From Haloarcula halophila (lineage in GTDB: Archaea; Halobacteriota; Halobacteria; Halobacteriales; Haloarculaceae), in the NCBI RefSeq assembly GCF_029278565.1, contig NZ_CP119559.1, positions 1,736,001-1,800,000 of the forward strand: 64,000 nt of DNA, given 5' to 3'. This document shows positions 25,461-33,117 of this stretch, piece after piece. A program made the position numbers and the translations under genes. How positions within the stretch are numbered: the first letter of the stretch is position 1; the number at the start of each line of letters is the position of its first letter. A model generated the notes under the pieces. That model did no database searches, had not been told where the DNA came from, and was given only the letters and a program-made list of their open reading frames with translations.

Positions 25461-26063
25461 GTGACAGACAGCTACCGGACCGTCGCCGAGCGGGGCGAGG
25501 CGCGCTTCGAGGTCCGAGGGTCGGAGTTCATCGGCCACGTCGCCCCGGCGACGACGACCGAAGCGGCGGAAGCGTTCGTCACGGAGATCGAGGGGGCCTA
25601 CGACGACGCGACCCACAACGTCCCGGCCTATCGCGTGCGATCGGACCCGTTCCGGGAGTACTCCAGCGACGACGGCGAGCCCAGCGGCAGCGCCGGCAAG
25701 CCCGCGTTGAACGTCCTCCAGCAACGGGAGATCGAGAACGTCGTCGCCGTCGTCACCCGCTACTACGGCGGGACGAACCTCGGGGTCGGCGGACTCGCCC
25801 GGGCCTACTCACGAGCGGTCAAGGACGGCGTCGACGCCGCCGGCGTCGTCGAGGAGGTCCCCCACGAGACGTTCTCGGTCACGGTCGAGTACGACGATTC
25901 GGGCAGCGTCCGCGGCCTGCTCGAATCCGCCGGCGTGGAGTTCGACGCCGCCTACGAAGCGGACGTGCGGTTCGAAGTACGGGTGACCGTCGCCGAGGGG
26001 GCGGCCCTGCGCGACGAGATACGCAGCGCGACGAGCGGGCGCGCCGACATCGAGGGGTATTGA
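25461..26063 (+). CDS. YigZ/IMPACT family protein
   Basis: The product is 200 residues with a GTG start. The N-terminal UPF0029/Impact domain has the conserved EFIGHVAPATT, then DATHNVPAYRV, SSDDGEPSGSAGKPAL and VVTRYYGGTNLGVGGLARAY. A DUF1949-like C-terminal domain follows (FSVTVEYDDSGSVRGLLES). The eukaryotic relative binds Gcn1 and affects translational control. The bacterial and archaeal role is unclear. GTG at 25461 gives the expected N-terminus (TDSYRTVAERGEARFEV). Confidence 0.92.
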   Translation: MTDSYRTVAERGEARFEVRGSEFIGHVAPATTTEAAEAFVTEIEGAYDDATHNVPAYRVRSDPFREYSSDDGEPSGSAGKPALNVLQQREIENVVAVVTRYYGGTNLGVGGLARAYSRAVKDGVDAAGVVEEVPHETFSVTVEYDDSGSVRGLLESAGVEFDAAYEADVRFEVRVTVAEGAALRDEIRSATSGRADIEGY

Positions 26064-26212
26064 ACCGTCGGCGCTGTCGGCGACCGACCATCGAGGACCG
26101 CGTCACCGACAGCTTCGACTCTGACGGGTGGTAATCGGGAGAGGAGTGTGGACACACCACACAAAGAAGCCAGCGGTTCGTCTGGAACGAACAACAGACG
26201 GTGTACAGCTGT

Positions 26213-26232
26213 CTCCAGTTGAAACGAAGGGG
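26213..26232 (+). other. Origin recognition box (ORB)-like element
   Basis: CTCCAGTTGAAACGAAGGGG matches the archaeal ORB layout: a TCCAGTGGAAACGAA-like core followed by a G-string. It lies in the 248-nt space between the 3' ends of convergent yigZ and upp genes, so it is unlikely to be a promoter. Other small dyads surround it: GTGTGG/CCACAC (26146-26151, 26157-26162) and GTTCGT/ACGAAC around 26176-26190. No orc1/cdc6 gene is in the window. Resemblance is from memory of ORB sequences. Confidence 0.5.
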
Positions 26233-26311
26233 TCTTCCCGCGGGATCGCGGCGAGAAACCGCAGTGCCCGTCGTTCTCGCACGCCGGTAAAAGACGTTTC
26301 GGTCCGCGCGA

Positions 26312-26989
26312 TCAGTCGGTCCGGAACGCACGGTCGCCAGCGTCGCCCAGTCCCGGCACGATGAACCCGTCGTCGTCCAGTTCCTCGTCGATAGCGACGG
26401 TCAACACGTCGATATCGGGGAAGGCACTGGAGACGCGGACGATCCCCGGCGGGGCTGCCACCGCCGAGAGCGTGAGCAGCGTCTCCGGTTCGGTCTGCGT
26501 CCCGGTGATATGCTCCAGAACCGCACACATCGTCGACCCCGTCGCGAGCATCGGATCGGCGACGATGACGGTATCCTCCGGGCCGATCTCGGGCAGTTTG
26601 ACGTAGTCGACCGAGATGGGGAACTCGCCGTCGGTGTTCATCCCGGCCTCCTCGTCGCGGCTGGCGGAGATGACTCCCTGTCGGGCACGGGGAAACGCCT
26701 TCAACAGCCCCTCGACGAACGGTGTCGCCGCACGGAGGACGTTGATGATGACGACGTCGTCCAGCCCTTTGACGCGCTCACCCATCGTCGTTGTCAGCGG
26801 CGTCTCGATCTCGATGTACTCGGTCTCCATCCGTCCGTCGACGATCTCGTACCCACAGAGCCGTCCGAGACGGACCAATCCTTTTCGGAATTCGACCTGT
26901 TCGGTTCCAACGTCACGGAGCTTCGAGAGTTCGTCCTGCGCGAGAGCGTGGGTGACGACGGAGGCGTCGCCACGCTGTTCTATGGCCAT
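26312..26989 (-). CDS. upp: Uracil phosphoribosyltransferase (Upp)
   Basis: The enzyme salvages uracil with PRPP to give UMP. It is 225 residues. The PRPP-binding loop is [20 protein letters not shown] near residue 135. The family end-block [13 protein letters not shown] is intact at the C-terminus, and the N-terminal region ([19 protein letters not shown]) is standard. It converges with yigZ, and upstream lies the 3' end of the TRAP permease gene. Confidence 0.96.
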   Translation of the reverse strand: MAIEQRGDASVVTHALAQDELSKLRDVGTEQVEFRKGLVRLGRLCGYEIVDGRMETEYIEIETPLTTTMGERVKGLDDVVIINVLRAATPFVEGLLKAFPRARQGVISASRDEEAGMNTDGEFPISVDYVKLPEIGPEDTVIVADPMLATGSTMCAVLEHITGTQTEPETLLTLSAVAAPPGIVRVSSAFPDIDVLTVAIDEELDDDGFIVPGLGDAGDRAFRTD

Positions 26990-27029
26990 ATATCGAGGCT
27001 ACAGTAGGCTGGTGGTAAACAGTTTCTAC

Positions 27030-29726
27030 TTAGGTGGGTTCGGCACCGCCGGACTGCTCGGTCGGGACGCCCCCGCGCTGTCGGTTCGTGAACAACAGCA
27101 TGGCAAAGAGGACCACACCGACCGCACGGAGTCCCAGATCCATCGCGAGCGTGACCTCGCCGCCGCCCAGACCCAACAGGCCGGTGACGTCGAACAGGCC
27201 GGAGACGGCCAGGCCGGGTGCCATCAACAGCAGCGAACTGACCGCGAACGCGGCCCGTTCCGTCCGGGAGAGCGGGCCGTAGACGAAGCCGATCACCGTC
27301 GCCGCCAGCGCGACGACGCCGACGAACACGCCCAGGACCGGGATCAGGACCTCGAAGATCGCGAAGCCGGGGTCGGCGAAGTCCGACAACTGGACGACCC
27401 GGTACTGCTCGCGGACCGGTAACTCGTCGGCGTTTGCCTTCCGGCGCAGGAGGACGATCCCCGGCGAGAGGACGAAGGCGAACGGGACGATGGCCTTGTT
27501 CAACGACAGCGAGAACGCGTCGATCCCCGTCTGGAACGCGTCGGACTTGGCCACCCCCGCGGCGGCGTAGGCCGCCACCGCGACCGGCGGTGTGATGTCG
27601 GCGATCACCCCGAAATAGAGGATGAAGAGGTGCGCCGCCAGCAGCGGGACGCCGAAACTGGTCAGCGCCGGCGCCAGCAGCGAGACGAGGATGATGTAGG
27701 TGACCGTCGTGGGCATCCCCATCCCGAGGATGATCGAGGCGACCGCGGTCACCAACAGCAGGAGGACCAGCGACCCGCCGGCGACCGCCCGGATGAGCGC
27801 GACGAGGTTCGGTCCCAGTCCGGAGACGCTGATGACGCCGGGGATGATCCCCGCCGCCGCGACGGCGATGACGACCGGGACGGCCGTCCTGGCACCCCCC
27901 TCCATCGATTTCCCGAGGAAGACGCCGAGCCGGTAGAGCCCGTTGCTCGCCAACTCGGAGCGACCGAGCACGTTCGCCGTCGAGACGGACGCCTCGTCGA
28001 CCGCCTCGTCGAACGAGAGGATCGGCGAGTCCAGTTCCGGCCGGGTCACGAGCGTCAGCACGCCGGCGAGAATCGCGAGCGACCCGAGGCCACCGACGGT
28101 GGCGGCGAACGCTGCCTGTGCCGACTGGCCGCCGGCCCCCTGACCGGTAGCCGCGGCGACAATCCCCGCACCCGCGAGGAACTGCGCGAGGAACTCGGCG
28201 GCGAACAGGACGCCGAAGATCGCTCCCAGACGTGCACGCGTCTCGTCGCTGTAGGCCGCCACGAGCGTGATGAGCGCCCCGATCGCGATGAGCGTGAACC
28301 ACGCCGACCGGGCGACCGAGAGTCGCTCGACGATGAGGTAGTACAGGAGGAGCCCGATCGGGACCAGATAGAACCAGCCGGTCCGGAGGTGGCTCCGGAT
28401 GTCGACCAGCTCCGAGGGGTCCAGTCCGCCGATGTTCTGCTTGACGGCCTCGAAGTGGACCATCACCCACACGCCGAAGAAGAAGACGATCGCCGGGATC
28501 GTCGCCGCGACGATGACCTCACGGAACGGCGTCGCCGTGTACTGGACGATCAGGAAGGCGGCGGCACCCATCACCGGAGGGAGGATCTGTCCACCCGAAG
28601 ACGCCGAGGCCTCGACGCCGCCGGCGAACTCCGGGCGGTAGCCCGACCGCTTCATCAGCGGGATCGTGAAGGCACCGGTCGTCACGGTGTTTGCGATCGA
28701 CGACCCGGAGATGGTCCCCATGAAACCGCTAGCGAGGATGCTCGCTTTCGCCGGGCCGCCCCGACGGGTCCCCGTCGCGGCGTAGGCCAGGTCGATGAAC
28801 CACTGGCCCGCCCCAGACATCTCCAGGAACGCGCCGAAGAGGATGAAGATGTAGATGAACTGCACGGAGACCGTCACCGGGATGCCGAAGACGCCGTTTT
28901 CGGTGTTGTACCAGAGGTTCTGGATGATCGAGTCCCACCCCAGCGGCGGGATCGAGAGGACCCCGACGTAGGCGGCGTTCTGGGGGATCATGAAGCCAAA
29001 ACGGGCGTAGACGACGAAGGCCGCGACGATGAACATCAGGTAGAGACTGATCGCGCGCCTGGTCGCCTCCAGAACGAGCAAGACGCCGATGGCCCCCAGG
29101 ACCATCGCGTAGGACGTCTCGGTCAGCGGTCCGAGCAGACCCGCGACCGGTTCGAGGAACGTGAACACCGCCTGGATCGGCCGGCCGCTCTCCAGCCCGA
29201 GCGCGCGCATCCGCTGGATCTCGCTGAAGTCCGTGACGAAATACGCCGCCGCCAGCACGGAGATGGCCATCAGGACCACGTCGAAGGGAGTCACCCGGTC
29301 GAAGTCGGGATCGACGAACAGCCACGCCAGCGCGGCGCCGACTCCGTGGATCGCTCGCGCGAGCGGGTGGTCGGCGCCGAGTCGGTCCTCGACCCACCTC
29401 CCGAACCGGAGACACCGGGTCGCGATCGGCCCGTCGCCGGTGCTTGACGGATACAACAGGAACGCGAGCACCAGTCCGAAGGCGACGTGGATCGCGTTGA
29501 TCTGGAGCAACTGCAGCGCCGCGAACTCGACGGTCCCGACGACCGGAACGTCGAGCGAGAGGACGAACCCTTTCGCCGCCAGCCACATCTGGAAGACCGA
29601 AAACGAGACGCCGATGATCGCCACCGCGACGGCGGCCGGCCCCTGTAACGAACGCTTGCGTTCGATCTCCTGGAGCACCTCGTCGACTTCCTCGTCGGAG
29701 ATCTCAGACGATTGGTGTTGTGCCAT
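27030..29726 (-). CDS. TRAP transporter fused permease subunit (4TM-12TM)
   Basis: This 898-residue permease fuses the small DctQ-like and large DctM-like subunits, as is standard with TAXI-type binding proteins. About 17-20 helices are visible. The DctM part carries FGAFLEMSGAGQWFIDLAY, GSSIANTVTTGAFTIPLMKR and GMGMPTTVTYIILVSLLAPAL, the conserved TRAP blocks. Transport is driven by an ion gradient rather than ATP. It is the third gene of the unit TAXI binding protein, DUF1850 protein, permease. Its 5' end overlaps the DUF1850 gene by 23 nt. The substrate is unknown; TAXI systems often move dicarboxylates or glutamate. Confidence 0.94.
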   Translation of the reverse strand: MAQHQSSEISDEEVDEVLQEIERKRSLQGPAAVAVAIIGVSFSVFQMWLAAKGFVLSLDVPVVGTVEFAALQLLQINAIHVAFGLVLAFLLYPSSTGDGPIATRCLRFGRWVEDRLGADHPLARAIHGVGAALAWLFVDPDFDRVTPFDVVLMAISVLAAAYFVTDFSEIQRMRALGLESGRPIQAVFTFLEPVAGLLGPLTETSYAMVLGAIGVLLVLEATRRAISLYLMFIVAAFVVYARFGFMIPQNAAYVGVLSIPPLGWDSIIQNLWYNTENGVFGIPVTVSVQFIYIFILFGAFLEMSGAGQWFIDLAYAATGTRRGGPAKASILASGFMGTISGSSIANTVTTGAFTIPLMKRSGYRPEFAGGVEASASSGGQILPPVMGAAAFLIVQYTATPFREVIVAATIPAIVFFFGVWVMVHFEAVKQNIGGLDPSELVDIRSHLRTGWFYLVPIGLLLYYLIVERLSVARSAWFTLIAIGALITLVAAYSDETRARLGAIFGVLFAAEFLAQFLAGAGIVAAATGQGAGGQSAQAAFAATVGGLGSLAILAGVLTLVTRPELDSPILSFDEAVDEASVSTANVLGRSELASNGLYRLGVFLGKSMEGGARTAVPVVIAVAAAGIIPGVISVSGLGPNLVALIRAVAGGSLVLLLLVTAVASIILGMGMPTTVTYIILVSLLAPALTSFGVPLLAAHLFILYFGVIADITPPVAVAAYAAAGVAKSDAFQTGIDAFSLSLNKAIVPFAFVLSPGIVLLRRKANADELPVREQYRVVQLSDFADPGFAIFEVLIPVLGVFVGVVALAATVIGFVYGPLSRTERAAFAVSSLLLMAPGLAVSGLFDVTGLLGLGGGEVTLAMDLGLRAVGVVLFAMLLFTNRQRGGVPTEQSGGAEPT

Positions 29727-30213
29727 TGGTTGTGAGTATATCCGTGGTGCCAGCGACTGTCGACCGTCCGGTCAGATGGAGACGGACCGACTGTTCGTTG
29801 GTGCGTGCTACCAAGTCGTAGGTCTCCCCGGCGACGTGAAGTTTGTGCCCCGCGACCTCGCCGGGTGCGACCGTCACGCCCTCGTAGACGCCGGGGGGAT
29901 CGTAGACGAACGTCCCGTTCTCGCGGGTGACGTTGGCCCCGCTCGGGAGCCCCCAGCCGTAGGATTCGAACTCCATCCGCGTCATCTCCAGTCGGTCGCC
30001 GCGGACGGTGTACTCGTCGTAGACACGGGTCTTCTCGACGCTGTGTGTGTACTCCAGGGCGACGACGGTGCCGTTGCTGACGGGGACCTGCAGGTACCGT
30101 TCTCCGGTCTCGACGTCCTCGACGACGAGGGTCCGTCCGTCGGGGATCGCCGCGGCGCTGCCCGCGACGACGAGCGCGGCGGCGACGACGATAGCGACGT
30201 GTCCTCGGCGCAT
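29704..30213 (-). CDS. DUF1850 domain protein of the TAXI-TRAP system
   Basis: The protein is 169 residues. The N-terminal signal (MRRGHVAIVVAAALVVAGSA) suggests export. ALEYTHSVEKTRVYDEYTV and FESYGWGLPSG are DUF1850 signatures. This small family is regularly encoded between TAXI solute-binding proteins and fused TRAP permeases, so it probably assists that transporter, with an unknown mechanism. The ATG at 30213 is used. Its coding region overlaps the permease start by 23 nt. Confidence 0.88.
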   Translation of the reverse strand: MRRGHVAIVVAAALVVAGSAAAIPDGRTLVVEDVETGERYLQVPVSNGTVVALEYTHSVEKTRVYDEYTVRGDRLEMTRMEFESYGWGLPSGANVTRENGTFVYDPPGVYEGVTVAPGEVAGHKLHVAGETYDLVARTNEQSVRLHLTGRSTVAGTTDILTTNGTTPIV

Positions 30214-30244
30214 GGAACGTGAAGCGGTGAGCAAGCGGGACGGC

Positions 30245-31297
30245 TTACATCTCGAAGTACGACGCCGCGCCGGGGTGGAGTTCGATGGACATCCCGTCCT
30301 GAGCCGACTCCCTGCTGATGAAGTCGGTCTTGATCGTGAGGTCGTCGACGTTGTCGAAGATGGCCGCGGTGACCGTCTCGACGGTACTCTCGTCCACTCC
30401 CGACCGGGTCGCGATCATCGCCTGGACGGCGACGGTCTCGACGGCCTGATCGACGCCGGAGTAGGTACCGGCGGGGATGGTGTCGTCGGCGAACCAGGAG
30501 GCGGCGTCCTTGACCGCCTGGCGGTTGTCGCCTTCGATCGGGACGATGACGATGTCGTTGGTCGTCGCGAGGTCCTCGATGGCGCCGACCGGCCAGCCGC
30601 CGACGACGAACGCCGCGTCGATGTCGCCGTTCCGGAGCTGGTCGGCCGCCTGTGAGAAGGACGCGTTCTGCTCGTTGAAGTCGGTGATACCGACGGCTTC
30701 GAGGATCTGGAGGGCGTTGACCTGTGTCCCGGAGCCGAGGTCACCGGTGTTGATCGTCGCCCCCGAGAGGTCCGAGAGGCTCGTGATCTCCGTGTCCGCA
30801 AGCGTTACCACGGTGATCGTCTCGGGGTACAGCGTCGCGACGCCCATCAGGTTCTCGACGGGGTTGTCCTGGAAGGCGTCGATCCCGGTCCCGTTCTTGG
30901 CGAAGGAGGCGATGTCGTTCTGGATGAGCGCGAAGTCGGCGTCACCGCTGGAGAGGTTGCCGACGTTCTCGACGCTCGCTCCCGTCGACTGGACGTTCAG
31001 CGTGAAGTCCGTGTTGTCCTCGACGATCGTCTTGAACTCATTCGAGAGCGGGAAGTAGGTCCCGCCGGTCCCGCCGGCGTGCCACGAGAGGCGCGTGTCG
31101 CCGCCGTTGCCGCCGGAGTCGCCGTCACCCGAGCCACCGTCGCCGGAGCCGCCATCTCCGGAGCCGCCGTCACCCGATCCACCGTCACCGGAACCGCCAT
31201 CTCCGGACCCACCGTCGCCGCCACAGCCCGCGAGTGCGACGACGCCCGCGACGCCCGCTGTCTGTATGAACCGTCTGCGCGTGTGCTCTTTAGACAT
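30245..31297 (-). CDS. TAXI family TRAP transporter solute-binding lipoprotein
   Basis: The 350-residue binding protein captures substrate outside the cell. A Tat signal (RRRFIQTAGVAGVVALAGC) ends in a lipobox with Cys 25, typical for haloarchaeal lipoproteins. Six GDGGS units plus one GDGDS follow as a flexible tether. The TAXI domain starts at about residue 70 (WHAGGTGGTYFPLSNEF), with the diagnostic FALIQNDIASFAKNG region and AAFVVGGWPVGAIEDLA. It is the first gene of the TRAP unit, with a leaderless promoter upstream. Confidence 0.94.
   Translation of the reverse strand: MSKEHTRRRFIQTAGVAGVVALAGCGGDGGSGDGGSGDGGSGDGGSGDGGSGDGGSGDGDSGGNGGDTRLSWHAGGTGGTYFPLSNEFKTIVEDNTDFTLNVQSTGASVENVGNLSSGDADFALIQNDIASFAKNGTGIDAFQDNPVENLMGVATLYPETITVVTLADTEITSLSDLSGATINTGDLGSGTQVNALQILEAVGITDFNEQNASFSQAADQLRNGDIDAAFVVGGWPVGAIEDLATTNDIVIVPIEGDNRQAVKDAASWFADDTIPAGTYSGVDQAVETVAVQAMIATRSGVDESTVETVTAAIFDNVDDLTIKTDFISRESAQDGMSIELHPGAASYFEM
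31112..31222 (-). repeat. In-frame GDGGS tandem repeat of the TAXI lipoprotein
   Basis: Seven 15-nt units encode GDGGS five-residue repeats (last one GDGDS), directly after the lipidated Cys. The units differ in synonymous bases, so the repeat is old rather than a fresh slippage product. The encoded Gly/Asp/Ser chain would be a soluble spacer between membrane and binding domain. Confidence 0.9.
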
Positions 31298-31321
31298 ACC
31301 AACTGCTCTATCGGAGGGTGG

Positions 31322-31335
31322 ACATATTAATATAT
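31322..31335 (-). promoter_or_regulatory. TATA region of the TAXI-TRAP unit
   Basis: ATATTAATAT at 31324-31333 is a perfect palindrome and lies 27-36 nt upstream of the lipoprotein ATG (31297) on the minus strand. It forms a strong TATA-type element for a leaderless message. A second palindromic AT tract, TATTTAAAATA, follows at 31339-31349. Surrounding sequence is GC-rich, so the AT block stands out. Confidence 0.5.
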
Positions 31336-31453
31336 CTGTATTTAAAATAGCTGTATGGGTTATGCGGTTCCTCCGTCCCCCGTATTCGCGGTTTCGTTCT
31401 AGAGACGAGTGACTGACGCTCGAACGGTAGTATCAGCCAGGGGTCGTTTTCAC

Positions 31454-32146
31454 TCAGGCCGGTACCTCGATCCCGAGTTCTTCGAGAAGGGTCCGTGCGG
31501 CCCGGGCCGAGGACGGCGGCCCGCGGGCGGTGACCAGATCGCCGTCGACAGTGACGCTCGTGTCGGCGTCGAGTTCCGCGTCCCACGCAGCCCCGGCGGC
31601 TTTGACCTCGTCTTCGACCCAGTAGGGGAGTTTTCGACCGTCGGGCATCAGGTCGTCCTCGTCGACGATCCCCTCCTCCCAGGCGTTGGGGAAGCCGGTG
31701 ACCGACCGGCCGGCGACGAGCATGTCCCCGTCGCTGTCCCTGGTGAACGCGAGGATACCGACGGCGTGACAGACGACGAGGGCTGTCCCGTCCTCGCCCT
31801 CGACGGCGTCCCGGAGCAGTCGGCGAGCGTCGCTGTCCTGGGTGACGTCCCACTCGGTCCCGTGACCGCCCGGGAAGACGACGGCATCGTAATCGGCCGC
31901 CTCGACCCGAGCGATCGGTGTCGGGTCGTTGAGTCGCTCGTCGGAGTCGTGGACCGCGCGGACGTGTTCGGCGGTCTCCTCACCGACCTCCGCAGGGTCG
32001 ACGGAGCGTTCGTCCAGCACCGGTGGATCACCGGACGGTGTGGCGACGGTGATCTCCAGGCCGGCGTCGGTGAGCGTGGTGAGCGGCTCGATACACTCCT
32101 CTCCCCAGTAGCCGTGTTCGCTGACGACGAACAGTGCGGATGACAT
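31454..32146 (-). CDS. DJ-1/PfpI family protein (Hsp31-like)
   Basis: The product is 230 residues. The nucleophile Cys sits in LVVCHAVGIL near residue 124. Glu lies in GYWGEECIEPL, and the FPGGHGTEWDV block resembles Hsp31/glyoxalase III-type members. Such proteins act as methylglyoxal glyoxalases, deglycases or chaperones. Which applies here cannot be told. The ATG at 32146 begins MSSALFVVSEHGYWGEE. Divergent from the DUF5828 gene. Confidence 0.88.
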   Translation of the reverse strand: MSSALFVVSEHGYWGEECIEPLTTLTDAGLEITVATPSGDPPVLDERSVDPAEVGEETAEHVRAVHDSDERLNDPTPIARVEAADYDAVVFPGGHGTEWDVTQDSDARRLLRDAVEGEDGTALVVCHAVGILAFTRDSDGDMLVAGRSVTGFPNAWEEGIVDEDDLMPDGRKLPYWVEDEVKAAGAAWDAELDADTSVTVDGDLVTARGPPSSARAARTLLEELGIEVPA

Positions 32147-32239
32147 CGTCGGTCGTACGAGTCCGACGTGGATAAGCCGCCGGTCGGCGGGTAGGCGGAA
32201 ACGCTTAACCAGTCGGAGCGAATACTTGGATAGAACACG

Positions 32240-32299
32240 ATGGAGCGTACAGCAGCCGTGACTGCCCGACCCATCAGTACCCGATTCGACAATGGCTGA
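32240..32299 (+). CDS. Possible 19-codon leader ORF overlapping the DUF5828 gene
   Basis: ATG at 32240 opens 19 codons (MERTAAVTARPISTRF...) that end in TGA at 32297-32299, overlapping the start of the DUF5828 gene (32292) by 8 nt. A TTAACC-like element 30-37 nt upstream could place its ATG near the transcript start. If translated, it would couple to the downstream gene. It may be chance. Confidence 0.25.
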   Translation: MERTAAVTARPISTRFDNG

Positions 32300-32996
32300 C
32301 ATGGAAGAGAGCGTTTCAGGCTTCAAGACGCGAGGGGGCTGGGTCGCCGTCGTCGAACACGGCGAGCGGATCACCCGGGCGCTGAAGGACCTCGCGGGCG
32401 ACGAGGAACTGGCTGTCGACGAGGAGGCGCTCGCGGAGTTCGACGACTGGCGTCCCAAGAGCCACGAACGGCTCGACGAGGACGTCAACGAGAAGACCGC
32501 AGAGCAGGCGAGCGTCGACGAGGGGAAAGGCGAGCAGGCCGGCAAAGACCCCGACGAGGACCTCCAGACCGCGGGTGAGAAGCTGAGCGAGTCCTACGAG
32601 AACCTGGACGAACCCGACGAGGCGATCGACAAGTGGGGCGAGTCCGTCGACTACGTCGCCCGGGCAGCCGACTCGGCCGGCCGGAAGGCGCTGCGGAAGG
32701 TCGAGGACGCCGTCTACCGGAACGTGATGACACAGATTGCGCCCTACTATTTCGACAACGAACTCGTCAGTGCGAACCTCCAGCGGATCAACGGCGAGGA
32801 CAACCCCGAATACGTCTTCGAGGTCAACGTCAACGACGACGACCTCAAGCTCCGGGTCTCGAACCAACTCGCCGACTACGATCAGGACGTCGACCGCTGG
32901 CACGTCGACACCGAGAAAGTGACCGAGGCCGTCGAGGCCGCCGAAGGGGTGGACGCGGTCGAACCGGGCGAGGAGACCGACGCGAAGACGAACTAA
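32292..32996 (+). CDS. DUF5828 family acidic protein
   Basis: The product is 234 residues and very acidic, with an internal Glu/Asp/Lys-rich helix region (about 55-110). The C-terminal conserved portion contains RNVMTQIAPYYFDNELVSANL and PEYVFEVNVNDDDLKLRV. The N-terminal SGFKTRGGWVAVVEHGERIT is typical of the haloarchaeal family I know as DUF5828. The function is unknown and no membrane segment is present. Short overlapping leader ORF upstream. Confidence 0.85.
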   Translation: MADMEESVSGFKTRGGWVAVVEHGERITRALKDLAGDEELAVDEEALAEFDDWRPKSHERLDEDVNEKTAEQASVDEGKGEQAGKDPDEDLQTAGEKLSESYENLDEPDEAIDKWGESVDYVARAADSAGRKALRKVEDAVYRNVMTQIAPYYFDNELVSANLQRINGEDNPEYVFEVNVNDDDLKLRVSNQLADYDQDVDRWHVDTEKVTEAVEAAEGVDAVEPGEETDAKTN

Positions 32997-33117
32997 GCTC
33001 GCCGCCGTGCGAGCGCCGTCGGCTTCCACCATCGCAGGTGCCAAAACGAACTGAGGCCGCCTCTGTGCGGCCGCATCGGTTTTTTATGTTCCGTAGCCTA
33101 TTGTCCAGCAGAATCTG

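Noticed and set aside
27630-29447. 605-codon plus-strand ORF opposite the TRAP permease
   Set aside because: It is a high-GC antisense frame, extremely rich in Arg, Asp, Glu and Gln with no domains. The minus strand carries the conserved permease.
31112-31222. Tandem repeat considered as a CRISPR-like array
   Set aside because: Units are 15 nt, in frame, contiguous with no spacers, and encode GDGGS. It is a protein linker.
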